A stretch of 64,000 nucleotides of DNA from assembly GCA_016617855.1 (NCBI GenBank), contig JAECUM010016857.1:1-64000 (forward strand), read 5' to 3'. A program made the position numbers and the translations under genes. The notes under the pieces are model-generated. The model had not been told where the DNA came from. It did not search any database and saw nothing but the letters and a program-made list of their open reading frames with translations. Positions 38,757-50,098 of this stretch are shown piece by piece; within the stretch, counting starts at the first letter, position 1; each line of letters starts with the position of its first letter. This DNA is from Megalonaias nervosa. Its lineage: Eukaryota; Mollusca; Bivalvia; Unionida; Unionidae.

Positions 38757-40171
38757 CTAGTGGGCAATCCTTTTAGCTTTGTATTCTTGTAGCGAGATCG
38801 TTCTTCTTTGTTGTTGTTGTTTTTGTTCCCTGTTTAGCGAGATCGCTCTTTGTGTTTCTCTTGCTTCTTTGATGAATTCTATCACTTCGGGGTCTGAGGT
38901 CGTCCTTGGAGTGGATGCCGATCTTTTCCTTTTCTGTGCGAGGATGGGTGTTGATGAGTCTCTGCCCGTATTTTCTTTTGGTGGTGATTCCATGATCATT
39001 GATTCTTCGATTGTTTTGTCCTGTGGTGTTCTTTCTTCTGTTTTATCTTGGGGTTTCTCTTCACTTGGCTTCTCCTGCACGTAGTGTGTTTTCTTTTTTC
39101 TTTCAGCCTGGTTTTTTTCTTTATTTCCCTTTCTCTTTCTTTTGGTAATCTTCTGGCCCTAGCTTTTGCTTTTTTCTTTTCAGCTGAGCTTGACTGGCTC
39201 GCATCCAACCAATTTTCCGAACCTTCAGTTGTGTTGTTTGTCGTGTTTTTTGATGTGTTTATAGAATCACTGGTATCTGCTATCATCAGCTTATTTCCTG
39301 TTTCCTCACTCAAGACCAGGTTCGCTTGTTGCTGCATGTTTCCTTCCTTACTTCCTTCTACTTCTATTGGTTGTGGTATTTCTGCATGTTCAGGGATAGC
39401 AATCGGTTCTTCTTCATGCCCCGTCTTGCTCGCTGCAGCTGCTGCGTAAGTTTTCTGCGTTGAACTTTGTATGTTGCTTTGTCCTGTGTATTGGGGTTTG
39501 CAGTCTTTTTGCAAGTGTCCCACATTCCCACACTTGTAGCATGGTCTGTCATATTGACAGCCCTTGTACCATGTTCTGGTGATAAAGCCCATGACATAGA
39601 AGGTTGCTGGTACTTTTTTCACTTCAGTTTCCGTTAGCATGATTAGTCTTATGCCAGTGAGGATTTTGGGGAAGCCCCAATAGGTCGCCATTTGTTGACC
39701 TATTATTTTAACTCCAAATTTCCGTTCCAGCTTTGCAATTAGCTCCGAGTTCGGTACCTCTAGAGGGAGTCCTGAAACGTGCATTTCGATTTTCATCTCT
39801 CCCAGCTGTTTTATAAGGGGAGGTGGGCTATAGATTTTTGCCTCTTTCCCTTTAAACTCCATAGTTTGTCCATTTTTAAACAAAGGTTTGTCATTTTGGG
39901 AGAAGATGTAGAGAACCCCTCTCCCGCCATTCTGTAAACCCTGGATCATCTCAGGTTTTATTCCCTTTGCAATTAGTTCCTGTAATACTTGCGCTGGTCG
40001 CGGCCTTTCTTCCTCCGTAAAGTTTGACAGATCGATAACTTGGCATCCCACTCTACGGTATGCAAGAAGTAGTCTCCCTTGTGCTGATGTTTACAATTCT
40101 GTTGGGAAGTAATTTGTTATTTTCCCTTCTTGACTTTTGCTGCTCATTGCAGTTGCCATTTTAGAAGCCAT
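38757..40171 (-). pseudogene. LINE ORF1 (CCHC zinc-knuckle protein), one nonsense codon and one frameshift
   Basis: The register opens at ATG 40171 (MASKMATAM), meets TAA after GKITNYFPTEL, then continues through an RRM-like domain (LGEMKIEMHVSGLPLEVPNS, MATYWGFPKILTGIRLIML) and a CCHC knuckle CYKCGNVGHLQKDC. It continues to a basic/glutamic tail. Near 39070 the frame shifts by one base to continue as QEKPSEEKPQDKTEERTPQD...IAH, ending 73 bp before ORF2. LINE ORF1 proteins bind RNA and form the transposition particle. The N-terminal KITNYF resembles part of a PCNA-interacting motif. The copy is dead. Confidence 0.75.
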
Positions 40172-40195
40172 TTTAGAAGCCCCAAGGAATGCTCA

Positions 40196-40702
40196 CTCTG
40201 CGGTGTGGACTTAAACAGTCCTGAGGCAAGATCCCCCAGGGGTTAAGAATTTACTCAAACAAACTAACAGAATACAATAATAAAGATACAACGATCTAGC
40301 ATATGCCTGTATGGTCTTATCAGATGAATTGTATAGATCCAAATGAATTGTATATCCTTATATACGAATCACAATCACTCTCACAATCACAATCACAATC
40401 ACATCCGTAATCTTTAGTAAAAGGCGAAGATTAGTACGATGTGAAAAGATTTTCGAGAACAAAGTACTTCTCAAAGGAGTATGAGAATGACGCGTGTACT
40501 GAAAACGCTCCCCGTCGCTTGCTTGGGCGGCATTGTAATGTACTCTTTGTACTGTATTGAAGAAAAAAAAGTAATGTATTCTCCAGGATTTAAGGCACTT
40601 TTGTACGCAGTTTAAGAACAATGGACAAGCGAGTAAATTTCTCGTTTAATTGGACCGTGGGGGTCATCTCAAAGAGTTTTTGGTTGAAAGTTTACGTTAT
40701 CA

Positions 40703-40704
<2 letters not shown>
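40196..40704. other. Intergenic DNA with a short TCACAATCAC repeat
   Basis: TCACAATCAC-type units recur at 40368-40402. Nothing else is recognised. Confidence 0.4.

Positions 40705-40762
<58 letters not shown>
40705..40762. repeat. (CT)n microsatellite at a SINE tail
   Basis: About 29 CT units beside the second family A SINE. The first copy has (GT)n in the same place. Confidence 0.95.
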
Positions 40763-40765
<3 letters not shown>

Positions 40766-40789
40766 ATAACAAAAGGACACGTATAAATG

Positions 40790-41083
40790 TGTGAATTAGA
40801 TTTTTAATGTAGCTTTAAAAACTTTTCAGTTATATCGTTTCGATGTCTGCAGTGTGGCAGTTTACAGTGATGTCTATCACTGGGGCTTCATGCCGCAGAC
40901 ATGTAGCATGATGTCCCACCCAGTCACATTATCCTGACACAGGGCCGACCAGTCGCAACACTAATCTCTTAAAGCTGAGCGCCAAGCGAGGCAGTTGCTA
41001 GTACCATTTTTATAAGTCTTTGGTATGACTCAGTCAGGGTTCGAACCCGTGACCTCCTGCATCCGAGGCGGATGCTCTAACCA
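40790..41083 (-). mobile_element. tRNA-derived SINE, family A, copy 2
   Basis: The same body as 3241-3641 without the internal duplication, with a better B box on the minus strand (GGGTTCGAACCCTGA). The tRNA head is truncated at 41083 (GTGGTTAGAGCATCCGCC). Confidence 0.72.
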
Positions 41084-41127
41084 CAAACAAAAGGACAAAC
41101 CCTCTATCTGTTTATCTACATTGTAGC

Positions 41128-41413
41128 TTGAGACATTATATAATAGATGAAATTAGTAAAATGCCACCCGATGCTTCACTTCCGTCTGCTCAGAACGCTG
41201 GACAGGATAACAGCGAAGCTCCAAAGTGCACGTTCGTGATGCTTTTCATAGAAAGAGGTCATTTGACCAATATCCAATCAGCTTGCATAGCGCTTGCTGA
41301 CCAAAAGAGTGGAAATGGCAGATTAGTATGTACTGGCAGCGAGTACACGGCCAAACATTGGAATTATGGAATAAATTGACAATGTCCTGGCTACATTATA
41401 AATGATCCAAGGT
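41128..41413 (+). other. Possible host exon or exon relic of unknown gene
   Basis: The frame reads PKCTFVMLFIERGHLTNIQS, meets TGA after HWNYGIN, then CPGYIINDPR directly before a GTAATTT donor-like site. A candidate partner is 45729-45812, after TCTCGTTACAG (GCGNHIEQALKGVPEDK). Phase and one apparent frameshift do not fit cleanly, so both may be pseudogene pieces. No family was recognised. Confidence 0.25.
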
Positions 41414-41864
41414 AATTTCATTATATTTTTATGACTAACAATGTAAAATATACACAAAACATCCTCTCTCAAACACAATAATAACGAATCTATTTATCCT
41501 ATTGGGTCAAAATATCGCGAAACGGCATGTCCGAATACACAATGCTGGTAATAAAATTCACTTGCAAAAACACAGTAGTAAGGAAAAAGATGGCTATGAG
41601 CGCAGTTTTAAGGGGTACCAAAATTGGACCGCTTCCTCCGATTTTGACACTTCTATTGCACTTATTTTGACACCACTTGACCCCTATGATGATTTTCTTG
41701 CCCCCTGCGGCCCCCCCCCCCCGAAAAGAAATATTGGGCAAATGAAAACCCAACACAACTACAAACAATTAGTCGATACATCGAAGTAAATTAATTTTGG
41801 TAACCCCCACTAAAACTGCGCTCAATAGCCGCCTTTTTCCTTGCTAATGAAAGTCGCTATCCTT

Positions 41865-44520
41865 TTATGATAACAAACAGTGAATGAAATCATAATTTCT
41901 TGTTTTGTAATGACCTAACGCTAGTGTGTTAATGCCATCAGTGCAGTGCCGTTTATCGTTGAAATTATTGAGTCCAGACTTTACAATCACATCCGTTTCA
42001 ACGCTTTGAAGGTAAGATCGTATTGCTGTCATTGAAACGTAGTTAACAGGCTCTGACGCGCTACAAAACAGCGCAGATTTAATATCATCGAATGTTAAGA
42101 CACGTTCACCTAAAGGACGTTTAATACCCTTTGCTTTCTTCGTAACTTTATCGTTTTTGAGTAACAGCGAATACATCTTCGATCGGAGTCCAACAAACTC
42201 AATTATCGGGTTGAAACCTGTTTCGTCTTTAAATTTTCCTATTACTTTCTTGTTGTCGTTGCACTGGCATCCAGATGATGATGGGTAATCTGATAGATCA
42301 AATAGGTCTTTCTTGTCGTACATATCAGCGTAAACATCATCCGTAGCAACCTCATATATAAGCGAATCTGTATCTGTGAACAGCAGCTTTGCATTAGGCC
42401 ACACACGCTTAACAAAACTGTAGTGGAGGTCGTACATCAACCACTTTGAGAGCTCAAGTACAGCAGCACCGACATAGATTGGCTTGTCAAGCATCAAGTT
42501 AGTTTTATGTTTTTTTAACAATCACTAGATTTTCATTGATGCGTATCAACCCCGCAATACTATTTGATACAACAATTTTTTTTATTTTTTTTTACAACGA
42601 GCAACGTTATTCACAAGCTCAATATTTACTCGTTTGCGAATATTCTCTATCGCCTGTCCAAACACAGAGTTGTTCATGAACTTGAAAAAGTTCTTCTCAA
42701 AGTCTGTTGTTGCAACTGTTCTTCGAGCAGTATTTCAGTCGATGTAACCTTTCATCCACCTCGAGTGACTGAACTTTAGCACACGATGAGCTTTAACAAG
42801 TACAAGTCCGGCGTCGACGAAGTGCTTCAGAATTTTATAATGACAAACGTAATTTTTCTTGTCAGCGAGGTTTGGTACTAATTTGTTTACAGTGCAAGGT
42901 CAACCACGACACTGATCTAGTTGTTGCTGAGATATTAAAGTATCGCTGATCTTCATCGATTCCGCGCAAAACGGATACTCGTTGTGAAGATCGTGTAGCG
43001 GCGCGGAATAATCAAGATCGGACTAAAAATAACTATAATCCTCTGACATCTCCGAGCGAAGATTGTTTGTTTCGTTGAGAAATTGTTCTGGGCTTATCCA
43101 GTGAAACCCACCATAAGGCATCGGCTCTGACATTGTATAACCATAAAGGTTATTGGTATTAAGATATATCCCGCTTATGTACTTGTTATTCGCGGCCGCG
43201 TATTTGTATGTGATAAAGGAGATCCCACCTCGGATGCCTCGTTCGACGAAGTTGAACGTATCAGGGTCTGTTAACAATTCTAGTTTTATTTTGCTGTGCT
43301 TGAGTAATGCATCCCATGATAGTTGAGTAACACCAATAAGGATCGAGTTGATAATTGCAGATACTTGTTTCTATGAAATTTTGAAATATACCATCGAGCA
43401 ATAGCACATCTGTGATCAAGTAGAGGTCATGATAATCACCGAAATTTTTACAATCGAATTTATTCCATATCTTCTTTGCATACTCGTATTCGTCGTCGGT
43501 GATATTTTTCAGAGCTAGCGACGAATAATACTTGTCTTTGTCTGCTAAACTTCTTTCACTGAATCGATCGACGCTGTTGAGATACTCGTATGGGAAAACT
43601 CCTTTGCGAGTCTACAATCTGACTTTATCTCCAAAGTGCTCAGTCAAGCTACTGAATTTACTACAACCGCGAACTAGTTCATCTAACGTTGCCGCCATAA
43701 ACGGTATGCTATCGACGAATCTTAATCGGCTGATCGTCAACGACATAAACTTTTCAGTGTTGTTTGAGATCCCAGTGATCTTCAAGTGTTGTGCATCACA
43801 CAGTTTCATAATATCAGGGTTACCTAGCGCTGTGATGATAAAATGGCCGTCATACCCACGAAAGTTATGGGCGATAACAGGTATGAAGTCTGGAGCATGA
43901 AAACTCAAATTGCACTTATCATGGGCGGCTCCACAATAATTTCCTGTTACATGGCAATGATCACGAACTTTTCTTGTCGATTGCTTGCAATCCATCGACT
44001 GATCACATAAGCCAGCGTCAGCATCAAATGGTTCTTCACATATGTGACACACACGAGCGATTTTAAATGCCTTGTTCTGTTGTCGAGTTAGCAATTTCAT
44101 TGATGCTACTTGTGAAAGAAGCTTATGTATTTGTTCGGCTTCATATTACAGTTGTTTCATAAGCCAGACCTCAGGTGATTCTGTCTTTTGTTCTGACCGA
44201 CGATAGACCTGAACAGGCTTTGATAAACTGTCGTCGATCGAACAGGTAACTTTATACGCTTCTCCAACCGGCTCATGCTGATGAACATTTACAGTTGAAG
44301 ATCTAGCTGTCAAAGTTGAACTCGAAACCTTAAAATTTCTTATCACAGGCACCAACAGCGCATATATTTTCGTTGGACGTCAGAACAGTATTTGGCATGA
44401 ACATCTAGCGCTTGCTTGTTGGAGCACCCATACAAACACCGGTATAAAAGTACATCTTTGATTTGTGTTTGTTGTACTGTCTTGCTGTCAGACAAAGAAT
44501 TCTTCAGTTTGCCACATTCT
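41865..44520 (-). pseudogene. Relic PolB of another Polinton-type element (relic 1)
   Basis: Minus-strand pieces appear in the correct order across frames. They are a zinc-like N-terminus (YRCLYGCSNKQALDVHAKYC), HEPVGEAYKVTCSIDDSLSK, a CxxC/HCH insert (CHICEEPFDADAGLC, VRDHCHVTGNYCG), exonuclease-type AHNFRGYDGHFI, and palm motif A as YLNTNNLYGY. Then come motif B FMNNSVFGQAIENIRKRV, motif C LFTDTDSLIYE, and GLRSKMYSLL near the end. Motif A has Asn where the catalytic Asp of YLDANNLYG is expected. Stops and shifts break it at about 42520, 43020, 43300-43600 and 44100. It belongs to a different PolB lineage from 26551-28509. Confidence 0.82.
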
Positions 44521-44859
44521 TATATACTCTATAGATGGAAGTACCAATTCCATATTTAGAAGAAACGTCATGTTGCCATCTTTAGATCTTGGAAAGCACA
44601 TTTTCTCTGGTTTGTCTTAGCTTTGCCATTTCCGCTACATGACCTTGCGTTAACATAGCTGTCTCGTCGTTTCATACCCCGAGACAAAGACCAACCTCAC
44701 TATCAACGTCAAAGACCAAACACACTATCCACGTGGAAATTGAGACAGACAACGTCATATTGCTTCAAGGTACATATTAAAGAGGAATAACGCTCAGCGC
44801 AATGTGTTTCAAGACAACGTGTCCGAAATGCAAGAAACAAACTTGGGGAGGTAACCACA

Positions 44860-44891
<32 letters not shown>

Positions 44892-45728
44892 TACACAGTT
44901 CTGCAGTATCTTCCAACATTAGAGTTCCTTGGATCATACGTATTGTTACAAAATAAATCACAAAATTGAAGTCCTTTTGTAGCTGTTCTACAAACACATG
45001 AGTGGCAAACTACCGCTCGCACGCAAGCACAACGGCACAAAATATCTAGGCGTGGGAGATATTCAGTAATCCTGGTGGCCATAAAGCAGTTTGCACAAAA
45101 TGTTTTCATTAGCTATTTGGATTTATTTGTGATATTATAAATTTCCCATTCTCTAGTTTACAAAATGGTCCCCTCTCTAATAGCCCCACTTACAATAATC
45201 ATCACCCCTATGCAACCTATATTGTTTTATTGTGTATGGCATGTAATAAGGAACACCATGTAAAGCGCAGCATAGAAAAACATGTACAGATCATGTAAAT
45301 AATATTCTTTTGTTACGTATAGATTTACAACAATTGATAACTTAAGTGGGATTTTGAAACGATACTGGCATTCTATTCAAGACAAGATTTAACATGCATT
45401 TTTACTATCGCTAATTTATTTTGATCGTTCATAACATCTACCAGATCCTCTGCTAAATACTCGGATAAAACCAGGGAATTTTCTACAATCATAAGTTTTC
45501 TTCAATCAAATCACTTTTTCTTGCTAGGATTATATTGCACCTTATGTTGTATAGGTAAATTGGGAGACAGATGCTAGCTTGCCTCGATAGCAGTTCTTCA
45601 TTTTTCAATTATGGACAAGCTTCTTATCTACGGACTTTGACAGAAATGTAACCGCAGAGGGCAAATGAGTCCTCCCCAACCCCCATCTCTGTATTCTCTC
45701 TAAAGTCAGTTGTATGTGTCTCGTTACA
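44521..45728. other. Intergenic DNA with (CA)n(CG)n at about 44852-44890
   Basis: A CA run passing directly into a GC run is the only clear structure; such tracts can adopt Z-DNA. No gene is recognised. Confidence 0.45.
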
Positions 45729-45904
45729 GGGTGTGGCAATCACATAGAGCAGGCCCTGAAGGGTGTCCCCGAAGACAAATATGCAAGTGTCCCAGAGAGA
45801 AAAAGTAACTCCCTCCTGCTTTTTGTACGTAAAATACTCAATCTGTAGTTGTGTCTAGATTCAGACTTCACACTTTCATTGACTCAGCTAGGAAATCCTA
45901 AGCT

Positions 45905-45950
45905 GTGTGTGTGCGTGTGTGCGAGTGTGTGTGTGTGTGCGTGTGTGTGC
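45905..45950. repeat. (GT)n-rich microsatellite
   Basis: GT units with scattered GC interruptions. Confidence 0.85.
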
Positions 45951-46162
45951 CACAGAGAGATAGACACGGCGAGTGTTGCTTATCTGTTTAAATATTCCTG
46001 TATACTCACTTTCTCAAGGTGTTCAAAATAAAAACCATGTTCTCAAACGAAATACATAAAGTATAATTAATATAGTGGGGGCAATTAGGAGTTCATTAGT
46101 TACACTAGGCCTATATGCTAGAGTGGAATATTAGAGATACTGAAGGGTGTGGCGACGGAAAG

Positions 46163-46278
46163 GGTATGGGTAAAGTAATCGAGGGTGTTTTAGAGCCCGA
46201 TCTTTCTGTTAATACCAAAGGGTATGGGTAAAGTAATCGAGGGTGTTTTACAGCCCGAGCTTTCTGTTAATACCAAAG
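46163..46278. repeat. ~58-bp tandem duplication
   Basis: GGGTATGGGTAAAGTAATCG, continuing AGGGTGTTTTASAGCCCGA, occurs twice in a row with two changed bases, so it is recent. Confidence 0.88.
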
Positions 46279-48182
46279 CTTCATCCACCCTACAATACTA
46301 CTGGTATCACCCGAGAGAATATTGTCAAAATTATGTATTGTATGATAGCGATTTCTATCTGATTTGTATCAACTATTTGTTTACCCGGTACTTTGGTCAC
46401 GCAACTCCCTTATGCGTCTATTTCCCAGCATTCGGCCTTTCATTGTTGTATTTTAACAACGTTGCATCGAACTGTCAATATACACGTTGCCAATTATTTT
46501 CGACTATTAACGTGATCGTACTCATGTCTTATTCAAATCCCAATCTTTTTTATTTGTACATGTGCTGTGGCGCGAGGAATAACTGTTATTTCATCTCCTG
46601 AAGGAAAATTAACTTGAAAGAGACCAAGTGTATTTATTACCTTACATTAATTTATTTTTTGTTGTTTTTTTTCTTCGCAATTTTCATTGTAAATTTACAG
46701 GATGGCACAATAAATACAATCAGTTTTCAATATCCGTTATTTCATTTTATTCGCTGCATTGATTTCGAAAATCTATTTTTTAGGAAATGAATGTTAATGG
46801 TTGTTTTTGCCAATTGTTATGGTCACTTTATTGAATAGATTTCTTTACGTCATTCTCAATATATTGATGGGACACCCTTGGACAGAAAGAGAGAGAGAAG
46901 GTCATCATGCTGGCCTCCTTTTGCGGGTGTTGTCACTGGTGATGTGGATGTTACATCGCTAGTATTAGTGAAGAACAACTGGAATCGAACTGGAAAAGGG
47001 AAGTCAGAATCTAAGTCAGAAGCACGGCAATTCTTTATTAAAATTAAACATCGCTCGATATAGAAAAATTACACACAAATCAAGTTACGCATTTAAGATA
47101 TTGTTGTATTTATTTAAAGCTAACTAACTTAACACATTCTGTAATTTCTGTATTTTGGAATTAAATGCTGAAGAAATTACCATTAATGCAAAATTGCTTA
47201 AGAATTAAATATTACAAACTGACACCAAAGTTATTTTTAATCAAAGCATTTTACTGAATGTTTGTTCTAAACAAGATATTATTTTCCGTAATTTAAAAGG
47301 TTTCTTGGGGGGGGGGGGGGTTCTAAATAAATTATTTTGTAGCATTAAGGTGCTAGCAAACCATTTTTAAAAATCTTAATTTAACACAAATTCTAAATAA
47401 ATATAAAATATCCGTGACACTCTATATTTAAAACTTAATATTATAAAATAATTACAAATTACAGGCTTTTTAAAAGTAAGTGAAATAATTTCAAATATGT
47501 TTCTTCTCGATGTATTAGACACCTAAGAGAAATCTCTGAACTAAGACTAATTTCATTTTTCTTACCTGAAAAAGACGAAGCCAGAATCTAAGTATGCAGC
47601 GCAGTCGTCAGGCTGTCGAGAGCGGAGTGTATATATAGTTGTTCCTATTCTGAGAGACGTTTGTTTTGTCCTTAAAAGGTCATGGCTTACAACGCTTGGC
47701 CTCAACTTATGTATTCTTGGAGCACGAATGACTGATCGTGTTACGGAAGATCCACGAAGAGGCCTCGATTTTGCATTCCGCTTTCAAGAATAATTTGCCT
47801 CGTCAAAAAAAAAAAAAAAAAAAAATTGCTTACAGTGCATAACTCCGATTCGGAACTAGTTTCAGTCATTATACCTTCTTACGTCAGTGGCTGAGAAAGT
47901 TGGTGTAAATCGTAGCCTCATGAATGTAATATATTTGCTACTCGAGTTGTAATAACTAAGAGATATTTCTACTGAAGATTTGTTTTAAAATAATACAGCT
48001 GTAACACTGATATACTTTATTAAGGTATACATGTTAGAATCACAATACAAAAATTCTAACAATTATCATCTTTGTTACACAAATTATATTTATTACAAAA
48101 ATTTAAATTACAATTCTAGAAATTGCATTATCTAAAAATTCTTCAAAAAATTAAATCGTAACACTCAAAAAAATTATATCGT

Positions 48183-48185
<3 letters not shown>
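46279..48185. other. Intergenic DNA, no gene recognised
   Basis: Includes a G-run at about 47308-47320 and an A-run at about 47806-47823. The frame at 46224-46601 extends through the duplicated block and shows no domain. Confidence 0.4.

Positions 48186-48234
<49 letters not shown>
48186..48234. repeat. (CT)n microsatellite
   Basis: About 24 CT units. Confidence 0.95.
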
Positions 48235-48239
<5 letters not shown>

Positions 48240-48429
48240 AGTCATAGCTATACAGATCTATTCGAATTACTGATACCCCACGGCCTTGAACACGGGAAAG
48301 AGCTGAGGAGAAAGCCACGGTCATACAATAATTATAAATACATATATTTCCTCATATTTATCTATGTCAGATAAACGTTTACATCGGCGGAGTCTGTCTA
48401 ATATTGTAACTCTCCACACTGTCACGGAA

Positions 48430-48545
48430 ACCATACAATCCTATCGCTTTAACGCATATAATGATATCACTTCAAACCATACAATCCTATCGCTTTAAAG
48501 TATATAATGATATCACTTCAAACCATATAATCCTATCGCATCCAA
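48430..48545. repeat. ~50-bp tandem repeat, about two and a half units
   Basis: ACCATACAATCCTATCGCTT, continuing TAAMGYATATAATGATATCACTTCAA, is repeated twice and a third unit is cut short. Confidence 0.8.
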
Positions 48546-49097
48546 AATTAAAAAGGATACAGTCCTCTCAGTCTACTGTGTTTTCTAATTGGAATTACTC
48601 ACGCTGCCTTGATACCGACATGAATTAAAGCAATTACAATTAAAAGAAGACAGAAATGTAAAGATTGAATTACTCCTTCAGCGAGAGCGTTTTTTTTTTT
48701 TTTTTTTCGGGTGGCAAGTATCCATGTGTTAAAAACTATAATTTTAGGTTCGGCTAATTATAAATTATAAAAAGCGGGAATAGGAAATTAAAGTCTATGA
48801 TTTAAGTGGTTGGGTGTGAAGTAGAAATAGAATATGTAATGATATCAGTGATTTAATTTCTGGGTCATTTCAATGTATGCATATTTGCAATAACTAGTGA
48901 AGAAACATTAAATCCTCACTGCTACTCCATTTATAACGTGCGAGTTATTTACATGGGAATCTTTTATTACAACCTATGAGAGGCATTCATAAATTAAAAA
49001 CTAATACCATCTGGGCGATTGTTCAGTGAAGAATATTTTTTATTTTTTTTTATACGTAAAAGGACATATTCTTTGAGATGTGCAAATATTGCTCAAT

Positions 49098-49232
49098 CAT
49101 GTTTCTAAATATTGACATTATATTAAATTACAAACTTCATGTTTCTAAATATTGACATTATATTAAATTACGAACTTCATGTTTCTAAATATTGACATTA
49201 TATTAAATTACAAACTTCATGTTTCTAATCCA
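49098..49232. repeat. 40-bp tandem repeat, three units plus a partial
   Basis: CATGTTTCTAAATATTGACA, then TTATATTAAATTACRAACTT, is repeated three times with one changed base. 48546-49097 and 49233-50070 hold no recognised gene. Confidence 0.88.
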
Positions 49233-50098
49233 TCAGGTTACCATGGCATTTTATCAGATAAACATTTAACAACTCCTACTGTACGAAAGGCACTTTTTCT
49301 AATATTTTTTGTGTCATGCGACATTTTTAAATTTAATTTTTTTTTTTTTCCTGGTCCTGTACCTCATTAGAATTGTAGGCCTAAATGAGGAACAACAGTG
49401 ATAGAAAAATGCTCAAAGTGTTGAAATTCTTTACTGTGCCATTAAATAATTGTGTTGTCTCATTCTAATGCGTCTTTGTTGAACATAATTTTCTTTTACC
49501 ATTGAATAAATAAGCCTTTTCTATCTTTTTATCATTTGATTAGAGACAATAACTCGATCATTTTAAATGCTCACGAAGCGACTCTTCGTCATTTGGAACA
49601 TCACTTGGCCATTACCATCAAACTGAAGAAAAAAGCCCCAAAAACAAAAGTTTAGCAGTTATTATAGGAATACACAACTTTTTTAAATTGGTTTGAGTGC
49701 TTCGCCTTAGGCGGAGTGTTACGTTGCGATTTACACCCTGTCTCCTTCATGTGCTATATTCTGCCACGTAAACAAAAGTAATTCCACCGTGTAACAGATT
49801 TTTTTTTGTTCCTGTATAGTAAGTGTTATTTTCTAATTGCTTATGTCTCAAAAGCATAGACAATGGCTATTATTCCCCATAAACTTTGCTTTTGTGACTA
49901 CGACAGTGATATTTTGAAATTTACCTGATGTCCAGAACATTTCAGATAGATTCAGTGCTGAGTAAACTTGGAGTAACTTGTAGAACTGTCTATAACTTTC
50001 CATTAATATAAATAGTAGTATAAATACAGGGGCCTTAAGCCCACCAGTTCAGTTTAGTTCCCGCTGCTTAAGTGGATACATATCTGTGTTTTTCTGAG

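Larger units (their letters stand above)
38435..40195 (-). mobile_element. 5' portion of a LINE (ORF1 plus start of ORF2)
   Basis: Combines the two entries above. The 5' end lies near 40180-40195 before an AAGCCCCAAGG phrase. The CCHC ORF1 and endonuclease ORF2 are like L1/Tx1-type elements, but the clade is not secure. The element ends exactly at the terminal repeat at 38434. Confidence 0.7.

Noticed and set aside
39048..39449. Phenylalanine-rich membrane protein on the plus strand
   Set aside because: Antisense of the lysine/glutamate-rich tail of LINE ORF1.
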